NCBI GenBank assembly: GCA_963402885.1
Contig: OY727096.1
Location: forward strand, 27,757,820 to 27,821,819
Length of the DNA stretch: 64,000 nt
From: Antedon bifida
Lineage: Eukaryota > Echinodermata > Crinoidea > Comatulida > Antedonidae
Reading direction: 5' to 3'
Shown one piece after another: positions 1 through 12,600 of this stretch (the stretch's first letter is position 1; every line of letters begins with the position of its first letter). Under the pieces are notes generated by a model. It worked only from the letters and a program-made list of their open reading frames with translations. It was not told the DNA's origin and ran no database searches. The position numbers and the translations under genes are program-made.

Positions 1-237
1 TTGTTTACATTCCGCGGTGTACTCATTATTATTAATATGATTTAACACTTTGGATTTTGGTAACAACATGATTGAATACGTAGTTTAGTTTCATTTGTTC
101 ATAAAGAAAAGAACTTTTAAATCCTTTACAAAAATAAAATAATACATACAGTAGAATCTCTTTAATTTCGTTTCATTCATTTCAAGAACATTTATTTATT
201 CAATAATGCATCAAATCAATAAAAACAATACATAATT

Positions 238-480
238 ATAGTAAGATAATAATAATAATATCCTGGATTTATATAGCGCCTAATGTTGTGAAACCTCTAA
301 GCGCTGAACATTATTACCCCACTCATTTTTTTTGGATCAAAGACCTATGGAAACATACTTTCATAATGCAGCTAGTAATCAACGCAAAGTTGTGTCTTGG
401 TCGAACCGGGTTCCCATACACCTGGATGGAGAGGCAAACGTAAGTAAAGTATCTTGCCTAAGGATACATTTGGGAGCTTC
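238..480 (-). repeat. SINE-like dispersed repeat with LINE-type tail
   Basis: Read on the minus strand, the segment ends with GGCGCTATATAAAT and then an (ATT)n tail, a usual 3' end for SINEs and LINEs. Upstream are stretches reading 'tatccttaggcaagatac' and 'gggaacccggttcgacc', of the kind common in SINEs of marine invertebrates (recognised from memory). The tail motif GCGCTATATAA also occurs in the LINE 3' end at about 2268-2280. The exact head boundary is not clear. Confidence 0.5.
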
Positions 481-1371
481 AAGATACACCTATTCAGAAG
501 AATGAACGTTGATTGGTGGTAGCTGTATAAACGAAGTGACCCTTAATTAGAGGAGAAGGAAGTTGTGTTGTCCACACCTGTGTGCAATCCAGCTATTCAG
601 ACTTTGGGACACAACATTGTGTCCCCTTAATAGGGGTTGGTTGTATTATATTTCTGTTCCCCCTCCCCCTGTGTTCATTCTAAAGGAAAGTTTCCTCTTA
701 AATAAGGTAAAGTTTAATATATTTATTCAACATAAAGTCTGGGACTTCCAAAATGACAATGAATTGCTCTATGAATCATCACAAGCCAGAAATCCCAGCA
801 TACAAATCATGTTAGGAACCATTTTCTCTGATCTTCTTCTCCAGAACTTTGAAGCTCCAACAAGAAACAGAACTCACTGGAGTTTAGTGGAAATAAGGCT
901 GAAGGTGGTGATGATGATGATAATAAATATTTTCTTATTTTGTAAAGGTCTGAAAGATCACAATTTCATGATCCACAGAATAAAACCAAATATTTAGCAA
1001 AGCAAGTCCAATTATATTAAATCATGGATCTACGGCAAAAGCTCTTACCATACACATTTACGTCTGAGACCTAAACATTGTAAATTTCACAGAAACACAT
1101 GCTTTTGAAATGTCAATTTTTAATTTGTTTTACAGCCCTCAGAACAATTTGGTTATTTTTCAAAGGCCATGCTCTCAGTAAATACTATTAATTACGAAAT
1201 TAAAAATTGAAAAATCCCTAATTTTACAAACATTTTATTGACGTCATGATGAAAAACATATATAGATTTATTAATAAATAGTATTAAATGCAGGAAAGTT
1301 TATTTACTTACAAATAATAAAATGTTATAAAACTATATAATATCCAATCGAGTTTGAACAATACCATGAAA

Positions 1372-1443
1372 GCCCCAGTGGTCTAATGGTTAGGACAACT
1401 GCATATCAAGCAGAAGGTCCGGGTTCGAGTCTCGGTTGGGGCG
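1372..1443 (+). tRNA. tRNA-like gene, anticodon ATC by geometry
   Basis: The 72 nt fold as a cloverleaf. A 7-bp acceptor stem (GCCCCAG with TTGGGGC) is followed by a D-arm GTCT/GGAC with an AATGGTTA loop. The anticodon loop is ATATCAA, and the T-arm CCGGG-TTCGAGT-CTCGG has a canonical loop. A Pol III terminator (ACTTTTT) follows directly. T33 is present, which puts ATC at 34-36 and would read GAT (Asp). Eukaryotic Asp tRNAs normally use GTC, and the body looks more Glu-like, so this may be a pseudo-tRNA or SINE head. The top pair of the anticodon stem is A-A. Confidence 0.6.
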
Positions 1444-2110
1444 ACTTTTTCTCATTCTCACAGATTCCCTCATCTTATCTTTTCAAATTATATATCATAT
1501 ATATATAATTGTTCACTTCCCATGGATCCCATTCCCAAGAATGTTCTGTCAATGATAAATATGGAGTAGCTTGTTCATTTATCCTACTTATATATTAAAA
1601 TAAAACAACATTTTATAATTCATTATTCGATCGATTAAAACAATGCTCTGATCTTAAGCCATTCTTCAGACATTTCAAATCTGTTGGAATAGTCTTTAAC
1701 TATGTTTCCCTAGATGGGGTCCTCATCCTAAGCCTTATTGCTATCATTTCAAATCTTAGCACTATTGTTTAATGCAATATAAAAAACAGAAATACAACCT
1801 ATCCATCTATTAAAGCAACACTTTCTCAAATAAAAAGGGTAAAGAAAAGGGGCTAGCCCCTTTTTAGAGGACACTCCTATTGAGGGGACACTTTCTTGAA
1901 TCTCAAATGTGTATTTCAATATCAATGCTTGGAGGATATCATATATAATGAAAGTGAGAAGGTTAGTCATACTATCCTAAGGGGTAAGCTTAGAAGTACC
2001 TTATTCTACTGTTTATGATAATGTTAATTCACTAAATTACTGAAAATATGATCAATATAGTAAATTACAATTACAATATTTGAGTTATGATAATTATTGT
2101 TGCATTTTCT

Positions 2111-2295
2111 TGTGCAGCACCCATTTTGTGGAATACACTACCAATAGACATAAAGACATCAGAAAACGTCAACACCTTCAAAATACGACTGAAAACCCAC
2201 TTGTACACAGAAGCATTTCCTGTTTAACTTTGTCAAGCACCTGAACATTATTTTTATGGATACCGGCGCTATATAAGTCTGATTGATTGATTGAT
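2111..2295 (+). mobile_element. LINE (non-LTR retrotransposon) 3' end fragment
   Basis: Frame 2111-2227 reads CAAPILWNTLPIDIK...FKIRLKTHLY and stops at TAA. This is the usual C-terminal tail of CR1/L2/Jockey-type reverse transcriptases (W-N-x-L-P-x-x-I ... F-K-x-x-L-K-x-H-L). After about 40 bp of 3' UTR comes GGCGCTATATAAGT and a (TGAT)n tail at 2280-2295. Only the 5'-truncated end is present, which is normal for LINE insertions. It lies antisense inside the ERG gene. Confidence 0.75.
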
Positions 2296-2414
2296 CATAA
2301 AAAGAAAATAAGAATATAATTTTTTTTTAATTAATGGTATTAAAATAATAAAATTTTTAGCATGTGCTTAAAGTATTTTTTAAATTTAATAAATTTGAAG
2401 TTAAGTTTATGGTA

Positions 2415-2500
2415 ACACAGTAGAACCCATATTGGGGGACACTGCCTTGACACAAGAAAGTGTCCCCTAATAGTGGTGGTGTCCCGTTCATAGTGATTGG
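2415..2500. repeat. Short inverted-ended repeat, 'GGGGACAC' MITE family
   Basis: One copy of a family seen at least six times in the window. It starts CACAGTAGAACCC, contains GGGGGACACT and AAGTGTCCCCTAATAG in inverted orientation, and ends near CCCGTTCATAGTG. The ends resemble the TA-CAGT termini of Tc1/pogo-type MITEs. Confidence 0.5.
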
Positions 2501-4794
2501 TAGTTAGTGTAAACACATATTTCCCATTGTTCATTTCACAGAATCCTATATAGGGATGTCCCTGAACATAGGGTATCCCAAAAGAAGAGATCTAATAAAA
2601 AATTCATATACTCTATCTATGGGTCCTTGTGTTCCTCACCAGGACTTTTTCCTGTAAAGTGCTAATTAAAAGTTTTAAATCAATTTTAACAAAACCTAGT
2701 TTGGGCCTGCACACATTTCACCCGAGCAGAACAAGGAGGTATAGAACCTTTAATTTCTTAGATGAACATCAAAGAGTAAATTAAGACAAATTTCTTGTTA
2801 TGGTTCAGTGCACAATAAATTATAATAATGACCTTATCATGTCAAATGCTTCACATGGTAATTATTGTAACTTTATTATATTTAATTCGAACAAGGAATA
2901 TAAATGAATACGACGAATACTGTACATCTGCGGTATAAAGTTTTGACATATTTATTGAAGCATCATCAGGACTACTATATAAATGTATGTAAACTACAAA
3001 TGTAAACATTTTCGGGAAGTTTACTACACAATGAATTTGACGCATATACGGCACTGATGATTGTACGTTTTGTCACTCTTACGGCCTGTATATTATTTAC
3101 GTCATCACAAAATACCTTGCAATCAGCATTTTAATGTTTACCATAGGTGCGTCACGCTATTCTAGCAACTTATCGGATGTAACATATGTATTACAGAGAG
3201 ATATAACCTTCTAAAAAAACATTTTAAAACTTTCAAAAATGTATGTTCTATTTTCTTATAAACATACTTACATTGTCAGGTCCTGTCGATCTTTGCTTCT
3301 TTATTCCTAATTTTTTCTTAACAGCATTCATTTTTTCCTTTTTAGACACTTATTCTTAAATCTCCTCATAGCTATACAAACTTTCCCGCTTTATAACTCC
3401 ACAGGGTCATGGCAGACAAGTAAAATTATACAAAAAAAAAACCAGCTTATTTCCATTAATACCAAGGAAGCAAATTGAAATCCATCCAAAGTTAAAAACA
3501 TAAACCAAAATAAAATTGAATATTAAAATAGGCTATCAAGGTATCTGTTTACGGACAAGCATTTTGTGACGCTAAACAAGGTGTCCGTTGCACAGTGTGT
3601 TGCGACTAACTACTAAACGAAGAAATGCCCACGACCTTCTCAATCAATACCCTAATTGATATTCCTCCATGTTTGCAGTTGTTATGGACTATTCCATTTC
3701 AGCAACAGGGAATTGCTTTGCAATCTTGCAAATGGTGTGTTGGAGCATTATTGCTTTTTGGATAATGAATTGAGTGGTGGTTAAGTCAATTAGTTGATTA
3801 CAAAAATAAATTTAAACTGGTGACATGTGATGTTGATGTTCTGACATTATCATTCTTTTATCCAATCTAACATTACGAGTTATCTTTGTAGTTATTTAGT
3901 ATGAAAGCTAGTATATAAAAAAGGATTATTAATATTAATTCTCAATATTGCCTCTAAATTCTTCCGTTTATTAATACATGAATCATAATTTTTCTTTGAG
4001 CAAAAATCATTGAAATATGTGGAGATGCATGATATTCTCTGAAAAGGTTTTTCTGTTCTTATCCTAGACATTTTTTTTAATCGGGTTGTTTTTGTAAGGT
4101 ACTGTATATTACTGTATTTATTAAGGCTTTCTCTGTTTTTATCTGTTCATTATTTAATCGGTTATTTTCATTTTTCACATTTAAAAAAGCTGACAATTTG
4201 GGAGACCAAGGTCAACAAAGTTCTTATCACTTTCATTAGGAATGGGTTGTTTCATTCCTTCTACAATGAATTCCTATAATCAAAATACATCAATTTGATT
4301 CATCTTAATTTGAAAAATTCACCTATAGATAAAGACTGCTCCCAATAAACCTTTCCAGTAGAATATTCTGTAGTAGGATACATTGTTTTAAAATGTCCTG
4401 CTCATAAGTTTGTGCATGCAATGTAGAGCTAATATGTCCCTAGATGGATATTAAGCTACAGCTTCTTGTCTTACGTTTCTATTACGTTTCCTATTATACT
4501 AAATAATGCAAAAATATGTGCGCATGTCAGATGTACTGGCCCAGTTATAATCCCATCTATGAGTGATTATTGATCATGGATATAAGATTCACTTGCTGTA
4601 TCTTTTGTTGTTTTTTAGGCAAAAAAGACATCGATCTAATTTAAGTAGGAATATTATTATATCTGATATATATATCATAGAAATAAAATAGCCTCTTTAT
4701 TTTATTCATTTTTTTGTTTTAAGTCTTTAGGCACATGACCAAGGATTACCAATAGTAAATTAATCACTATTCTAGATATGTGTTAATCCCCCTG

Positions 4795-5022
4795 ACACAG
4801 GGGCTATTTTGTGAACCAGTTCACCGGGGTAACCCCCTACTCGTCTTTAAAGTGCATACAGGTGAACTGTGTACACTGAGCCTATGGTTTATAGTCCTTA
4901 TCTGAGAAGACTTGTTCCAACACCAGAAATAGAATCGAGTCGGCCTCGAACCCATGCCACTATTGTTGGCTCTTTATAGGTATATAATAGCACCCCTTAA
5001 CCACTCGGCCATTCGAATTACT
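4795..5022 (-). repeat. tRNA-derived SINE
   Basis: On the minus strand the head (about 5022 downward) reads TGGCCGAGTGGTTAAGG, a Leu/Ser-type A box. About 45 nt later comes GGGTTCGAGGCC, a B box. The body continues through GACGAGTAGGGGGTTACC and CCGGTGAACTGGTTCAC. A second copy of the same body lies at about 5738-6000, which supports a dispersed family. It is non-coding. Confidence 0.65.
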
Positions 5023-5737
5023 CATTTATGATTTCAATTATTATTCATACATGTATTGGTAACATTCATAAAAATAACCAAAAATTCCTCAAAAATCTTG
5101 AAACTCAAAACTGATTGACAAAAATTAAAGATTGCACAAAACAGAAGAGAATTTGTGAAAGAGTGTATTTTCAACAGGGCAGAACAGGCAGAAGTACATT
5201 TTAATTTTTTTTTTTTGTCAACAGTACAGTAATTTTTTTTTATACATACGTTTATATATATACATACATTTTATCAATTGTTATTCTTGTTTTAAACCTG
5301 GTTTTCATTGATTATGTATATTGCCCTTTGAAATGATAGATTCAAATAATGTTTTGTTCATTTATCAGTATTTTTTTAGGAGCGAGTGTGCATCTTTAAG
5401 TAGTAACAACAACATAATGACCTGAATCACGGGACCAGATCAATAAACATACATAGAGTATTAATTGGCAAAAGCATTATCTTGCAAAGCTGATATAATA
5501 CAGTTAATGATTATGAAGCCATGTGTACAGCTATGGCATGAATACTATAATTATTGTATTGAGAGTACATTCACGGTACACAACAAACTGTGTCGCTTAA
5601 ATAGGGGGTGGCCAAATATTGCCTATCATTTGTTTCTTGAGAATGTGCCATTCTTTTCTTTTTTTTAATGTTTATTACATTATCCATTACATTATCCATT
5701 AATATTGAGGACATTCGGATTAGGCCGTAGCCTACCA

Positions 5738-6000
5738 AGAATGACAGGGGCTAAAGAGGACCAGTACACCAGGGTAAACCCCAGGCCTTGTCTTTTGAAA
5801 ATTATAGGTGTGCTACAAATTGCACTCAGGGGTGCTGTAGGTGTGCTGTTTGTATGTTGGTGTGTAGAAGTTTACCAAATTTAAGCGTGTGGTAAATCGC
5901 ACTCCTCAAGGGCAGTTTAGGAGTGTGTTAGCCAAGTGATCGCACTCGCTCGCCTTAAAAGACAAGGCCTGAAACCCCATACTCTTCTTTTGTAGAATCT
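5738..6000 (-). repeat. Second SINE body copy, interrupted by a MITE
   Basis: The sequence GACAGGGGCTA...CCAGTaCACCaGGGTAA matches the SINE body at 4795-4850. It is broken at TAAACCCC by a 188-bp insertion (5783-5970) and resumes as CATACTCTTCTTT, matching CCTACTCGTCTTT of the first copy. Confidence 0.55.
5783..5970. mobile_element. 188-bp hAT-like MITE nested in SINE
   Basis: Perfect 14-bp terminal inverted repeats (AGGCCTTGTCTTTT / AAAAGACAAGGCCT) bound the element. The flanks TAAACCCC (5775-5782) and GAAACCCC (5971-5978) are an 8-bp target duplication with one mismatch. There is no coding capacity. Element size, TIRs and an 8-bp duplication suggest a hAT-type non-autonomous element. Confidence 0.75.
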
Positions 6001-7196
6001 CTCCGTTTATAACAACTGTGTACATAAGTTTTCCGTTTTGGACATTTTTAACTGTTTTTCAAACGTCAAATATAAAAATGTGTATATTTTGTTATATTAT
6101 ATTTCATTGTTAGACAGCAATGAAAATTATAAAAGAAAAGCTATTTAAACAAAAATGTTTATATCAAATCAATTTAACTATACTTTTGTAGTAATTTAAT
6201 GTGATTCAGTTTCTTTCTTGAGGCAACACCTTATATTAGATGTCTATTCTACACATGAAAGGAAGAACCTACAAATAATCTACTACTAGTACTACTAGTA
6301 GTAATATTATTACTATCTAAATGGATTCTATTGTGCAAGATGTTAACAAGAAGAGTTGAAGATAGGAATTTACTTGTACAAATTCACAAGTGAATGATTG
6401 CAAGATGTACGCCAGAGTTGCTTAATTATTGATCAACTTCCCAATACTCGCCAGCCCGAAAATAATTTCTGTAAGGCATAGGCATCGAATCAACCAAGGA
6501 CAATATGCCCACGATTGATTCTGGTTATTGACAATGATAAATAGTAGACATTTTTCGCACAAATGCAACCGAATAAAACACAATGACGTTGAAATCGCTT
6601 CTGTGAGTAACGACTCGGACCGCAATGACGACATTCACATTACGTGAGCTTGTAAGTTAGCCAATGCGAAGAATAGCATTTATAGATAGTGAAAAATCAT
6701 CAAAATTAAAGCGTTTGATGATGCGTATCAAACATTAAAATTTTACCAAAAATGAGTAAATATTACTTCTCCATGGGACAACATACTCTACTTTAATATT
6801 AATATTTTTTTATTATATATACAGTATTAACTTATGAATATTCATTAGCTATAAATCAGACGCATTTTAAAAACAATTGTGACCCATCTAGACACACCTT
6901 CACACAATTTCTATTGTTACACATGACAAAAAAAACATACCTTTTACCTATTAAAATGTGAAACATCCTTTAGAGACACTGCATGATGTATGTAAATATT
7001 TGGAGAAAAAAATATGACAACATGGAGTGGCCAATAATTAGCAATAGTGGGGAACCAGAAACCATATACCATAAATGTGAAATCTCCAACTGATGGCCCT
7101 ACATGGCAGAAACAGAGGGAAATATATAAAGCCAATTTGTAGTAATCAAATATGTCTACAGGGAGATAATTACCAAAAAGTAGGGGGTCCAATAAT

Positions 7197-7244
7197 CCTA
7201 TACTTGAATTGTAAAATTATCCTATACTTGAATTGTAAAATTAT
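7197..7244. repeat. 24-bp tandem duplication
   Basis: CCTATACTTGAATTGTAAAA plus TTAT is present twice in direct tandem with no mismatch. Confidence 0.85.
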
Positions 7245-8961
7245 CCATCACCAAAAAAATAATACATTTAAAACGAATAATGAATGATAGGCTTTCATCT
7301 CAATTCACCTAAGACATTTTTGGTTCAACAAAAATACATATAAACGAATGCTATTGCAACACACAAGATGTCTAGACCGTTGATACCATTACAACAAGGC
7401 TAAGAACAGGTGTGAAGATATCATGTCAAATTTAACTTGAAGTGCATGGCGTGTGTCATAAAGTCCTGGACTTTAGATTCGAGATTGGACATTCTAGCCA
7501 GCGTGGTTAGTATTATCGAGACCATTGTACGTTCAACCGGGCAGGCAGTAGTAGTCTTTTCTAGGACTTTTCTTGGTAAATTTAGCTGACGATTCAGTTA
7601 ATATGACCAAATTATTAAGTCCTGTGCAATCAAGGCTTAATAATAGATAAAATGGGACTTTACAAAAATCATCTGGCTATTCCACATTCCCCATCACCAG
7701 AAAGAAAAAAAAAATTTGTAAACCTCCAGAAATTGTTAAGTTGGGGTTGGAACGTCTTAAGTGGATTAATCAATTAATACTACCTGGACAATTGGAATAA
7801 ACTGACAATGATACTGGAATAAAAATTCAGGGAAAAAATATCAACACACAGCTGCCATGGACTATGGTCCAATGGGTAATTGATTTTATAAATACCCTTT
7901 AGCGTCTCTGTGGTTCAGTGGCCTTCAGTAATTATATCTAAGAAAAAAATGTTTCAAAAACTTTAATTTGCTTACTTGTCCATCTAAGTACCTAAATAAT
8001 GTTTATACAACTGGTAAAACAATAATAATATAAGTGTGTACTATATATTAATAAGTAGTTATAAAGTAAAATTTGTTATTTCAAAGCACATCAATTATTT
8101 ACTCCAGTAAATAATATGAAGCAATATAGAGGGCAGGAGATACCTTAATCAAGAAGATTCTTAGAACATGACAAATGCACAGCAATTCTTTTCTCATGTG
8201 AAAACAATACCGATTATAGGGGGCAGTATCATAAACTTTCAGAGAAATTCACATTAGTGAAATTAGTTGAATGACAATTCACTTCAAATGATAATTTTGT
8301 TAGTAACAACAATAATGTTACTATTGAAAAAAGTAGTAAAACCTTTATAAAAATGAAAAATACCTTAGAGAATGTTCCGAATAGTATTATAGTAGTTAGC
8401 ACCAAAAGTAAATAAAATTTCACTTAAAATGTAAATTAAGCATATTTTTAGTTTAAAAAAAGAGTCACCAGAGAATGAAAGGAATCCTTACCTTCTTTTC
8501 AAAGATTTTAGCCTAATAAAATAAATAAATACTATAAAATATATTTATTTTTGTCCAGAAGCCAAACATTTATTTGTAAAAAATAAATACTGGCAGGACA
8601 ACAGGAAAAATGTGTTGAAATACTAAAGATATCTTGATGAACTACTTGATGCTATAACATAGATTCCTGTCATTTGATTGGACGATTGTGAAAATAAAAC
8701 TTTTTTTCGCCTCATGAAATTATTTGTACCATCGCACTCATCAACATTCATTATTTGTATACTATTCAATGACTGACAACAAGGCAGAATGATGATGGTG
8801 GATTATGGTGATATTGTGAGTAATGATGAAGATATAGGGCTGGTTATGAAAATAAGATAAAGGTAAAAGTGATGATACTAGTTTTGATGATACAGTAGAT
8901 GATAATGGTATTGGTTTAGATGATGATAATTAATGTTGATAATGGTGATGGTCTACTGTAG

Positions 8962-9302
8962 ATGATGAAAATGATAATGATGATACTGACAATGATATTG
9001 ATAATGATACTGACAATGCTAATGACAATGATACTGATAATGATACTGACAATGACACTGATAATGATACTGATAATGATACTGATAATGATACTGACAA
9101 TGATATTGATAATGATACTGACAATGCTAATGACAATGATAATGATACCGATAATGACAATGACAATGATACTGACAATGATAATTACAATGATACTTAT
9201 AATGATACTGACAATGATATTGATAATGATACTGACAATGATACTGACAATAATACTGATGATACTGATATTGATACTGATAATGATACTGATAATGATA
9301 TG
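8962..9302. repeat. Hexamer-based microsatellite (GATAAT/GATACT/GACAAT)
   Basis: About 340 bp of imperfect 6-bp units with a higher-order arrangement: one 45-bp block recurs 108 bp later (about 8989 and 9097). Some frames on both strands stay open because of the unit composition, giving I/S/V/L- or M/I/T-rich translations. These are artefacts. The array ends about 115 bp from ERG exon 5. Confidence 0.9.
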
Positions 9303-9416
9303 ATGATAATCATTAGATACAGGTTTTGATCTAGTTGATAATAATAATGACCATCGAAACATTTGCCCAATAATAATAGAACAAAACACATTTTGAATAA
9401 ATGATTTCAAACAAAC

Positions 9417-9613
9417 CTGAGTGAGATTGCCCCCAACATTAGCCTTATTACCAGGGAAGCCACAAGTTGCTGATGCTATGCTATGCTCCTTCCACTCATC
9501 GTCGGAGTCCTCATTGCTTAGCGCCGTAAACGACGAGCCTAGCTTCCCTATATGAGAGCTGATATTTGGGTCTGAATATGCATAAGCTTTGGTAGGTACT
9601 GTTGCACATGATA
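9417..9613 (-). CDS. KCNH2-like: ERG exon 5: linker before S1
   Basis: Acceptor CTTTACAG|TATCATG and donor ACTCAG|GTTTGT bound 197 bp, phase 1 to phase 0. The translation [14 protein letters not shown]...[19 protein letters not shown] corresponds in position to the human linker segment holding LLNSTSDSDL. Similarity is weak, but the phase fits and the frame is open throughout. Confidence 0.75.
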
Positions 9614-12600
9614 CTGTAAAGATTTTAAAAAATTAACGTTATAATAAGACTACTAATTGCATAATACAAACAATTTTCCTTTTACTTTTTTTGTACCCTT
9701 TGTTTTTATATATCACTCAGAGTCAAGAAACTTAAGGTACTCTCTGTCTGTCCAATTTAACTTTGTTTTTGTTGAATAGTACAGTACAATGAATCTTTTT
9801 AACTCATGAAAAAATCCCATTCAACCTCATAACACACCTGCATATATTCTTGTCTTTTGGTAGATTGAGGATTGTGGGTCACATATGATATTCAAACTAC
9901 TTCATTAACTCTTACATCACCAATAGTGCAATTTTGGTATACGAGAGTTGAATTTTTGTTATAATGCGTGATGAGAAACCAAGCATGACCAAAATTGAAG
10001 CACTGCCTGCCTAGTCTCTTGTTTTACCAATGAATAAATTTAATAAAATTAGGTATTTTACAAAATAATTTCATTCGGTGAAATACAAAAAATGTTCAAA
10101 ATCGAACATTTCATCTTTCACCTTATGCAATTATTTGTACCATTGCACTAAACATTTATTATTTGTATACTACCCAATGGTTGCCCCTTTCTGAGACACA
10201 CAACAGTCAAATCCTATTATAACCTAGAATACTGTAGATTTTTATAGTTACATCGCCCTCTATTGACAATACCACTTAACCTCCGTTGACTGCAAGTTGA
10301 TATCCATGAGCTATTTTATTGATCGGTCAGGGATGTTGTTAGTAATCGCTGTTTGACTGCTGTGTGTCTAACATGGTGTAGGTCTAACATTAATCGTAGC
10401 ATATTCTTATGTATTCAATCTCTTATTCATAAACACAGCTGTGTAAAGTAGCCCGACAGGCGTATTACTACATACTGTGACCTGTCTCATGGCGTTACAA
10501 CACCTGTGTAGATACTAAGTTAATTTCAACATTTATTTATCTAATCATAGTGTTATGTATAGATACATAACGTTATATGCAAGAGGTGTTGAAATATTAT
10601 ATATTGACTGGGGACCCACCTTCAGAATTTATTCATCAAATTATATATAGTATTTTACAGTAGAAAGACCCATTAATAGGTAAAACTTTATTATGAAATG
10701 AAGAACAGCAATATGTTTTAACACTATACTAATGGCTCATCCCTATTTAAGGGACATCCCGATTAAGGAGACAGTTTTTTGGGGTACCGAAGATGTCCCC
10801 TTAATAGAGGTTCTACTATAATTAATAAGGATTATGGTTTAATAGGGACAGTTGTTCTTATTTTATGAGGGTAGTTCATTCAGCAAAAGCTGATCATTAG
10901 GGCCCCTCAGAACAATTTATATAATCAACTAATATTAAATGTATACATTAAAGTAGAAAGGGATTTGAAATAAAAATTTTCTATCTCAGAAAGATAATTT
11001 AGCATTAAAGCTAAAAGACTGTTTAAAAAGTTGCAAGTAGGGTCTGGGGGATATGGAGATCAGCGTTAATGAGGTTCCAACCGCTGTGTTGAGCAATTGG
11101 CACAGTTTCCTCTTGGGCTTTGTATGTAAACTGTTTAATAAATAAAAAATGATCTGCTATGTGTTCATGTGCCCATTAGAAACGATCTTAGTAAGGCAGT
11201 TCTATGTCTATTTTATTCAAAATTAAATTATACAAATTCTGTGCCATCACATTACAATTTTGCACATTACCGTAGGAGGTAGTGTTAACTTGTTAACTGG
11301 AAAATTTCACAGTGAATATTAACGTAATGAGATATTAACTACAACCATTTTTATAATTGCTAATTTTTGACAACCAACTCTATATTCGATATACGTATTA
11401 ATTGTACATAATATTTAAAGGTACTATGAATTCAGTTTTAACAAAAATGAAATATATTCTCATGAAAACATGACACAAGAATAGATTAATATTAATTAAT
11501 GTTAATATCAGCATCATGACAAAACATTGAATTATGTTAAAATCGAAATGTTTATGGTAACATTTTTAAAAATCTAAATTGTTTTAAAATCATAAATTGT
11601 ACTACTATTTTTTTTAAAAAGTTCATTTTTTTGCAAAACTTATTGTATTTTTATGTATGTTTAACATATCGTACATACAACCATCGCATCTACAGTGGAA
11701 CCCTTTTAAGGAGACACACCTGAACAAAGCCTCCTTTCATCAGGGGTTTCCCCTAAATGGGGGTTGACTGTAGTGTTAAAACATACTGTATTGGTCCTGA
11801 TTGTCCCCCTAAAAAAATAATTCTCAAAATTTGTGTTCAATATGCCATTTTAATGTAAAATAATAGTTATCCAAAAAAAAAAGTATTTACCTGAAGAAAC
11901 TGTACTTTAAAGAAAAAAAAATGTCAAATTTGCTGCCAGCCAATGGGTTATTGGTTGAATTTAACCATTTATCTGTCATTTTATAAGTAATAAATATTTT
12001 TTTTACGGAAGTGATTAGCTTTAATAAACTACAAAATAACATATTCAAAGTCTGATTTAATAAATCTTCATTTTTCATGTTTTAGGGACAATACATCTTT
12101 AATAGAAATCTCCGCTGAATGGGGATTCCACTATAGTTAAATTATCTTGAGAATTATGGATGTGAGTAAAGTAATACCAACCTGTATGGTTCATACCAAT
12201 GCCTTGATTATTGTTCAGACAATCTACAGAGGACGCCCTTCGAACACTACCGTGACTCTGTACACTTTTATTTGACCACGTTGAACTCATGTTTGACGAT
12301 GATCTCACAAGCGGTTCTTTCCCCCTCTCCATTCTATGTTTTGAGTCCAATTGAGCATTATCAATAGTATGAGGTTTTGCGTTAACTGACTTTTGACGTT
12401 TTGCATTTTGTTTACGTAGCAACTCCTTCGTGCATTCTTTATTTTCCGCCGAATTGTTGCGAAGTCTTTCTTTCTCCTCCTCTTCTGGAAGCTCTTTCGT
12501 TGGAGGTAAACGCCTAAGTGGTAGGGATGTTTCGGATTCCAATATTCCTTTATCGGCATCATTCTCCTCGCATTTGTTTTGAGAAGACTTGTTATATCGA

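Larger units (their letters stand above)
1..9416. other. Intronic or downstream ERG gene sequence with repeats
   Basis: This stretch lies 3' (on the minus strand) of ERG coding exon 5, so it is presumably intron. I found no further KCNH exon: no S1-S6 or pore coding sequence is visible. It holds a SINE-like repeat (238-480), a tRNA-like gene (1372-1443), a LINE 3' end (2111-2295), two copies of a tRNA-derived SINE near 4.8-6.0 kb (the second interrupted by a MITE), a 24-bp duplication (7197-7244) and a 340-bp microsatellite (8962-9302). Several open frames of 60-144 codons occur here, but they have low complexity or run through repeats and look non-coding. Confidence 0.6.
9614..12181. other. 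ERG intron 4, MITE copies
   Basis: AT-rich intron between exons 4 and 5. It contains repeat copies of the GGGGACAC family near 10658-10820, 11690-11773 and 12090-12140. No other structure was recognised. Confidence 0.6.

Noticed and set aside
563..997. 144-codon plus-strand open frame
   Set aside because: It runs through a GGGGACAC repeat copy and low-complexity sequence, with no domain, splice context or codon structure that supports a gene.
7197..7244. Start of a CRISPR-like array
   Set aside because: Only two directly abutting copies with no spacers, in animal DNA. It is a plain tandem duplication.
8916..9410. Long open frames of 82-164 codons on both strands
   Set aside because: They come from the hexamer microsatellite at 8962-9302, whose units lack stops in some frames. 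No complex protein sequence is present.
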